DNA of 64,000 nt, taken from positions 2,108,001 through 2,172,000 of the forward strand of contig JAUIMM010000001.1 in assembly GCA_031769625.1 (NCBI GenBank), read 5' to 3'. Numbering within the stretch: position 1 is the stretch's first letter; the number at the start of each line of letters is the position of its first letter. Shown one piece after another: positions 56,753 to 64,000 of the stretch. Both the position numbers and the translations under genes were made by a program. Under the pieces are notes generated by a model. That model was not told where the DNA came from, ran no database searches, and saw only the letters and a program-made list of their open reading frames with translations. Source of the DNA: Taudactylus pleione (Eukaryota > Chordata > Amphibia > Anura > Myobatrachidae).

Positions 56753-56935
56753 ACTCTGTGTATGTGGAGCCTCAGCTGAAACCCGATGAACACGGAAATG
56801 ATACAACGGCGACAGAATCTGTGCCCGAGGAGGAGGATGGTGGTGATGATCCTTATTATGGTGGCGCTAATGGTGATGACAACAACAACACTCATGATGA
56901 TGACAGCAACAACACTCATGATGATGACGACAACA
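56753..56935 (+). CDS. Possible acidic 3' exon of gene B
   Basis: Same acceptor and open register as 10,172-10,354 (EPQLKPDEHGNDTTATESV, then acidic EEEDGGDD and His/Asp/Asn). The same one-base register change is present after the first repeat units, so it predates the duplication. Confidence 0.35.
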
Positions 56936-58444
56936 AAATCATGATAACGACAACAACAATACTCATGATGATGAAGACAACAATACTCATGATGATGATG
57001 ACAACAATGCTCATGATGATGATGACAACAAAGCTCATGATGATAATTAGAACAATTCCCATGATGATGATAACAACAATGCTCATGAGGATAATGACAA
57101 CAATGCTCATGATGATGATGATGACGACAATGCTCATGATGATGATAACAATATTGCTCATGATGATAATGACAACAATGCTCATGATAATGATGACAAC
57201 AATGCTCATGATAATGATGACAACAATGTTCATGATGATAATGACAACAATGCTCATGATAATGATGACAACAATGATCATGATGATAACAACAATGCTC
57301 ATGAGGATAATGACAACAATGCTCATGATGATGATGATGATGATGACAATGCTCATGATGATGATAACAATATTGCTCATGATGATAATGACAACAATGC
57401 TCATGATAATGATGACAACAATGCTCATGATAATGATGACAACAATGCTCATGATGATAATGACAACAATGCTCATGATGATAATGACAACAATGCTCAT
57501 GAGGATGATAACAATGCTCATGATGATGATGACAACAATGCTCATGATGATGATGACAACAATGCTCATGATGATGATGACAACAATGCTCATGATGATA
57601 ATGACAACAATGCTCATGATGATGATGACAACAATGCTCATGATGATGATGACAACAATGCTCATGAGGATAATTACAACAATGCTCATGAGGATAATGA
57701 CAAAAATGCTCATGATAATGATGACAACAATGCTCATGATGATGATGACAACAAAGCTCATGATGATAATTAGAACAATTCTCATGATGATGATGACAAC
57801 AATGCTCATGAGGATGATGACAACAATGCTCATGATGATGATGAAGATGATGATGACAATGCTCATGATAATGACAACAATATTGCTCATGATGATAATG
57901 ACAACAATGCTCATGATAATGACAACAATATTGCTCATGATGATAATGACAACAATGCTCATGATAATGATGACAACAATGCTCATGATAATGATGACAA
58001 CAATGCTCATGATAATGATGACAACAGTGCTCATGATGATAATGACAACAATGCTTATAATGATGATGACAACAATGATCATGATGATGATGACAACAAT
58101 GCTCATGAGGATAATGACAACAATGCTCATGATGATGATGAAGATGATGACGACAATGCTCATGATGACAAAAATGCTCATGATGATGATGACAACAATG
58201 CTCATGATGATGATGACAACAATGCTCATGAGGATAATGACAACAATGCTCATGATGATGATGAAGATGATGACGACAATGCTCATGATGATGACAACAA
58301 TGCTCATGAGGATGATGACAACATCGGTCATAATGATGATGACAACAATGCTCATGATAACAACAATGCTCATGATGACAATGACAACAATGCTCATAAT
58401 GATGATGACAACAATGCTTATAATGATGATGACAACAATGCTCA
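56866..58444. repeat. 24-bp minisatellite, block 1 (copy B)
   Basis: As at 10,279-12,251 but about 390 bp shorter. The missing part corresponds to one internal run of roughly 16 units. Overlapping open frames of 500-725 codons are repeat artefacts. Confidence 0.95.
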
Positions 58445-58454
58445 TCCCACACCT

Positions 58455-58787
58455 GATACACAATGATCACTATACACAGGTCACACTGATATCATAAACC
58501 TGTTACACACTGATCACTATACACAGGTCACACTGACATCACACACATGATACACACTGATCACTATACACAGGTCACACTGACATCATACACCTGATAC
58601 ACACTGATCACTATACACAGGTCACACTGATATCATACACCTTATACACACTGATCACTATACACAGGTCACACTGACATCATACACCTGATACACACTG
58701 ATCACTATACACAGGTCACACTGATATCATACACCTGATACACACTGATCACTATACACAGGTCACACTGACATCATACACCTGATA
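58455..58787. repeat. 47-bp minisatellite, seven units (copy B)
   Basis: Seven units against five in copy A; the extra two are indistinguishable from their neighbours. Confidence 0.95.
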
Positions 58788-58820
58788 ATGCTCATGATGA
58801 TGATGATGACAACAATGCTC

Positions 58821-58851
<31 letters not shown>

Positions 58852-59366
58852 CAACAATGCTCATGATGATAACAATGCTCATAATGATGATGACAACAAT
58901 GCTCATTATGATGATGATAACAATTCTCATGATTATGATGACAACAATGCTCATGATGATAATGACAACAATTCTCATGATGATGATAACAATTCTCATG
59001 ATGATGATGATAACAATGCTCATGATGATGATGATAACAATGCTCATGATGATGATAACAATTCTCATGATGATGATGATAACAATGCTCATGATGATAA
59101 TGACAACAATGCTCGTGATAATGACAACTGCTCATGATGATAATGACAACAATGGTCATGATGATGATGACAACAATGATCATGATGATGATGACAATAA
59201 TGCTCATGATGATGATGATAACAATGCTCATGATGATGATGACAACAATGCTCATGATGATGATGATAACAATGATGATGATGATGATGATAACAATGCT
59301 CATGATGATGATGACAACAATGCTCATGATGATAATGACAACAATGCTCATGATGAAGATGATGGA
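58788..59366. repeat. 24-bp minisatellite, block 2 (copy B)
   Basis: Slightly longer than copy A, including an extended (gat)n at about 58,822-58,850. It is followed by the right-hand direct repeat at 59,363-59,472. Confidence 0.95.
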
Positions 59367-60718
59367 ATTTTCAGAAGCCTGGCTACACATTTATAGTAAT
59401 AAAGTTTGTTTATTGGGTGGAAGTGTTTAATGATGAACAGTGAGACATCTGAATACGGTTGCGTGTTGCTGTGGGACATGTATTATATAAATCATTACCT
59501 TTTTGGTAATTATGATTACTGCATAAAGACTAGTTTTAGTTGTGGTGTCAGAGTCTTGGTCACACTGTGTTGTGACCCCTGACCAGAACAAATGGGTATT
59601 GGGCCTGATTCAGAGTCAGCGGCGTTTGGGGGTGGATTTGTTAATGAGTATACCAATATAATTTTGAGCTATGTATGAACATATTTATTAGTGTGCACAA
59701 ACCACGGCCAATTGAACAAAAGTGAAAATTGTAACAATGTTGGTTGAGGAGTAGATACATAAAAATATATTTAAAAAATACAACAACTTCGAGGGGAATA
59801 TGACTATACACATAGCTGATTCTTTCCATTTAAATAAAGAACATCGCGCTAGCATAGAAATTTGTCCTTCCCTAAGAAATGTCGCACAAGACTGGGAACA
59901 AAATACCATTAATTACTTAGGTGAATTTGATAAGGAAAAACTTAAGACACAAATAAAAGACACAGAGGTTTTTTATTCTTATTTATTTTAAACCACTTTA
60001 TTTCTAATCTTTATCACCATTCTTTATAGTTTTTAAAACATCCTTGGCACAATTTATTATAAGAGATAAATAAAGGTTACACTAACTGTCCCTAGAGCGC
60101 ACCAATAGTTCTCATCCTTCATTTTTCTTTTTTCCTTCTTGATGCTGTAATACCACCTAGAGCGTCTTTAGATGCCACCACTGGTTGGTCGCCCCATCCA
60201 AACTTGCACCAGCCCTGTGGCTGGTTAAGACTTTCCGTCTGAGGGCCTGATTCACTACGAATCGCAATTCTACTTATACGCAGCTGCTAATATCAGCGGT
60301 GGTATGCAAACAACTGCATTGGCATTGCGATCGCAGCATGACATAAGGACGCCAAAGAGGAGAGGATCAGTACCTAGAAGGTAACTGATGAGGCGATGCT
60401 TTGAGGTGTAAAGATCCATTATTAAAGTGAGCTGCTGTATATATTGGAGGATGGTCAATCCTCACAAACACATAGAAAGATAACAAGAAAGGAACAGCGC
60501 TCAGAATACAAACATGTACATGAAAAATATATCACAATTTAAAACCAAAAAATGATGATCAAATGCTCAAATAAATACACATATAAATGTAATGATATAA
60601 CTATATCAGCACAATGAGAAGAAATATAAATAAAAGGATAAAAAGGTCACCCAACCCACATGGACAGGAATAGTGTCCAGAATGTAGCAGTGATTTTAGG
60701 AGCAAATATCCGGATTAA

Positions 60719-61267
60719 GGCCCTCATTCAGAGCCGTACGCTCTGAGCAGAGCGCACGCTCTGAATGAGGGCCGGGCTCCATTTTCATGGAGCGTCCTCC
60801 TGGACGCTCGTATAGCTGTGGGTCACCACCCACAGGCTATACGAGCGTGCATTGTGATGGCCGCGATAGTCGAGACCATCGCGACCATCGAAATTGCGAG
60901 CCGGAGCCTGCGGTTGAGGTTTTCAACCACAAGCTCCGGAGTGATTTTGGCTCTATCAGAGCCAAAATCACTCCCACTGACATCACTAGTGATGTCAGTG
61001 GGCCGGCTTCTGACGGGAGGCGTTCCCGTGGGAACGCCCCTGTCAGGGAGGCACGCCCCCGGCACGCCCACCAAAGGGGGCGTGCTGTCAATCAACATTG
61101 ACAGCACGCCCCCTTTGATCGGACACAACGAGCGAAGGACTTTCCTTCGCTCGTCGCGTCTGGCGCATGCGCACGACGGAGCTCCCTCCGTCGTGCGCAT
61201 GCTCAGTCCATAACATCGACCCACTTGCGAGCGGACAGCCGCTCGCGAGTGGGTCTGAATCAGGCCC
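60719..61267. mobile_element. Hairpin-chain MITE, family 1, full-length (second segment copy)
   Basis: Counterpart of 14,350-14,898 and also 549 bp, with TAA on both sides. Some stems are more perfect here: the ninth reads CGAGCGAAGGACTTTCCTTC with a complete partner. One stem (gatagtc for gatggtc) is less perfect. Confidence 0.9.
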
Positions 61268-62813
61268 TAAATTCCTTGTTCATGGAAAAGCTAATGGAGC
61301 TTTATAAGAAAAATGTCCAGCATGAGTCTATAGTTACCAGTTCCAGTGTCCAAATGATATAATGGGGTCAATTAGCAATGCTGGCGAAGCTTTTGCAATG
61401 TAAATAGTCCGTTATGGCACAGGTCCGGTCCGCTGGTATTAAGGCAGCGGTCTGTGGCACCAATAGCAAGGTGTAGATACACTCCTACTCAGTGTCGGAC
61501 TGGGGCATGAAGGGCCCACCGGGGGAATGCAGCGATAGGGCCCCATACTTAGGGGTGTGGCAAGCCTCCAAAGAGGCGTGGCTAACCATTAGAGAGTGCA
61601 TGGACTGGGCCCCTTAAAAATGTACATATAGTAAATACTGCTGGTGCATGCATGATAATGTACCAGATTAATAGTAGCAATGCATTGTAGAAAATACACC
61701 ATAGTACTGTGCAGTATAATGCAACATACTGTATGTATAATGCATAGTTCAAGTTCACAGTCTTGAACCTGATCCCTAAAGGAGGGGTGGGCCCTCAGGC
61801 AGTGGGGCCCACCGGGGGATTCCCCTGTACCCCTGTGGGCCAGTGCAACCCTGCTCCTGCTTGATAATCTATAGTGGAGGATGAGTCAGCCAGCCCCTGA
61901 CATAAGGATACCCACTTCCCCTTACTCACATCAGTATACGAGGGCAACATAGCAAAACAATCGGTAACATCGGATCCATGCGCAGACTTGCACACACCCT
62001 GACCTTACTCAGAAATTGCTAAGAGCCACGCTCGCTATCAGTGCTTTGTCTGCTTATGGCCACACAGTGAATAATTTATGCACGCCCCTGCAACGGCGTT
62101 GATACGCACTGGCACGCCTGCTTTCGCCCAACCACCCACAAATGGCACTTCCTGTCAATCACTCTGCTCTGGGTCTGTGCAGCCTCTGCAATCGCAGTCC
62201 CGATCTCAATAGCTATTTCGCGCACTGCAATGCATACGCATGCGCAGAATGCAACAATCGGACGACAGCATGCGTATCAGCAACTGCGTTCATTGCTGAA
62301 TTGGTCCTTAAGTACGGCCTCCAGTGTGCGCGATTTCAGCATCTGTGTACACAAACACATCAGCGACGCACCCATAACACGCCCATCCGTGTGTCTGCTT
62401 ATCCACCTCCCAGTGGACGCCCAGGTACACCCAGTACTTTTCCGAGACATCTTTGATACTTTGCATCTCAATGTCAGAAGCGCCAGTATGCAAGCACAGT
62501 GTAACGTGTGCGCCATGGAGGTACTTAGGGATTTTCGCACACACGCCATAGCAAAAAGTCACTTAACTCTGCGAACATCGGCCTAGTCTGTGGCTCTACG
62601 AGCTGCAGTAAACCAAAAAAAAACCCATACATTTTAAACTCCTTTTCTTGTTCCTGTAACAGGTTCACATGGATCTGATTTTTTATATATTATTTATAAT
62701 TCATGGTATTTACTTATTTAATTGTTGATTTTTTAGATTGTGCTAATTTTTACATTTATCTATAAATGTAAATAAACCTATGAATGTTGGTATTCTCACA
62801 GCCAGGGCACTCT

Positions 62814-63080
62814 GGGCCTGATTCTGACCTGCTCGCGAGCGCTATAGAGCCAAAATCACTCCAGGGCTTGCGGCAGCGAGACCCTACCGCAGGGTCTCGT
62901 CGCAAGCCCGATGGTTGCGATGGTCTTGACCATCGAGACCATCATCATGGACGCTTGCTATAGCTGTGGGTGGTAACCCACAGCTATGCGAGCGCCCAAG
63001 AGGCCGCTCCAAGTTGAGGTAGGAGGGCCCTGAATCAGAGCGAGCGCTCTGGACAGAGTATCTGGCTCTGAATCAGGCCC
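62814..63080. mobile_element. Hairpin-chain MITE, family 1, internally deleted (second segment copy)
   Basis: Counterpart of 16,445-16,711, same length. Its gggtctcgtcgcaagccc arm restores a base pair that copy A has lost. Confidence 0.85.
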
Positions 63081-64000
63081 TCTTTCTACTTGTTCTCTCC
63101 TTGGCTTACCCATATCACCTGTGCACCTTTTGTCTGCAAGTCCTGTCAGTGACTCTGATACTGTATGCTCGCCCTTAGGTTGGGAAAAGCATCATCAAGT
63201 ACCAAACTGCCTTCCTGTTCCCACAACCTACCACCGGGCAGTGGGTTGACCATTCCTTGCACCGTGTCTGGGGCCAGTTTAAAAGGGGGCCCGTGTGCAG
63301 TTTCTCCTCTCTCGCAGTAGACTCTGGCTCTACGGAATCTATTGCACATGTGCAGGTCTCCGGAAACATGCCGCCCACGCCATGTTCTCGATGACTTCTA
63401 TACTACACAGGAGCAAATCACCAGGAAAATGGCCTTTGCACCATCTTCGAAATGAATTATGAAGCGCTAACATGGGACACCGGGGAGGTAAGCATAATAT
63501 TTGGGCAGAGGGTGTGCGGGCATTGGCCACCCTGCACCTATTATAGATACACCATTGCCCATGTCCTGCCTAGTCTGTTTTATTGTTATGGCATGTGTTG
63601 TTCCAAGATATGTCAATTTACATTGTATCGTACTTAGGATATGTTAAGTACCAATCTTACTATGTATGTTCCCTATAAGGTCCCACGGACACTTTGGGCC
63701 TTATTAGAGTTGCACACAATTCCGTCTGCAGGTGGATCTTGAGATTTTTAGCCAGCTGTACAGGCCTCGGAGCCTGCATACGCAATTTACAGAAATCACA
63801 GGCCACTTAGTTGTACGGGATGCAGTCAGGAAGCCGACGGTCGAAATGCTGACCGCCGGCTTCCTGACTGTCAAATCGCTGCAGGGTACAAATGACAGGC
63901 GTCCAGATCCCGACGCCTGTTATTAGACCTACGCTGGGAGCCAGACGCCTGACATACCGAACAAAGGTAAGCCGGGTGCGGACAACTGCGTGGGGGGGGT

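Larger units (their letters stand above)
46579..64000 (+). repeat. Segmental duplication, copy B
   Basis: Direct repeat of 1-17,630. The 5' part of the repeating unit (18-46.6 kb) is present once here; its counterpart for gene A would lie left of the window. Array lengths differ from copy A: block 1 of the 24-bp repeat is about 390 bp shorter, the 47-bp array has two more units, and block 2 is about 80 bp longer. Confidence 0.97.

Noticed and set aside
35646..59396. G2E3 (HECT ubiquitin ligase) rather than PHF7
   Set aside because: Exon structure and motifs also resemble G2E3, but the closed frame is 379 codons, close to PHF7, and no HECT-like sequence is visible downstream.

Overview
This is vertebrate nuclear DNA, most likely from a frog with a large, repeat-rich genome. 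It carries a multi-exon PHF7-like gene (PHD finger and RING protein of the germ line) with consensus splice sites. It also holds a class-I-like endogenous retrovirus, a decayed hAT transposon, many short inverted-repeat transposons and long minisatellites. The frog assignment rests on repeat families I recognise from memory and is an inference. There is no prokaryotic gene organisation.

Layout. Positions 1-17,630 and 46,579-64,000 are near-identical direct copies of one segment, so the window spans one period (about 46.4-46.6 kb) of a tandem duplication. Each copy carries the 3' half of a PHF7-like gene. The first gene (copy A) enters the window at its eighth coding exon. The second (copy B) is complete. 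Its first coding exon is at 35,646, followed by exons at 37,755, 39,177, 39,931, 41,502, 41,986, 43,035, 46,816, 47,510 and 48,794. These ten exons join in phase at every junction and give a 379-codon frame with an extended PHD, a RING and a C-terminal PHD-like zinc module. A further exon at 50,269, and perhaps an acidic Asp/Asn/His-rich one at 56,753, may form a longer 3' end.

Between the gene copies (about 18-35 kb) is a bed of mobile elements. A truncated retrovirus (gag-protease-RT-RNase H, minus strand) occupies 22.9-27.05 kb and a hAT element (minus strand) about 29.1-34.2 kb, with several MITEs around them. The gene B introns hold large minisatellites of 27, 34 and 29 bp units. Inside the duplicated segments are a 3.8-kb element with about 570-bp inverted arms and a 13-bp target duplication, and a roughly 2.7-kb block of 24-bp and 47-bp repeats that has changed length between the copies.

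Most unusual is a family of about 550-bp transposons (TIR GGGCCTGATTCAGA, 3-bp target duplications) whose whole interior is a chain of about eleven adjacent hairpins in a fixed order. Several copies are present in both orientations. One is inserted in the retrovirus, and another sits beside its own uninterrupted 'empty' site. Two other MITE families here show the same hairpin-chain design.
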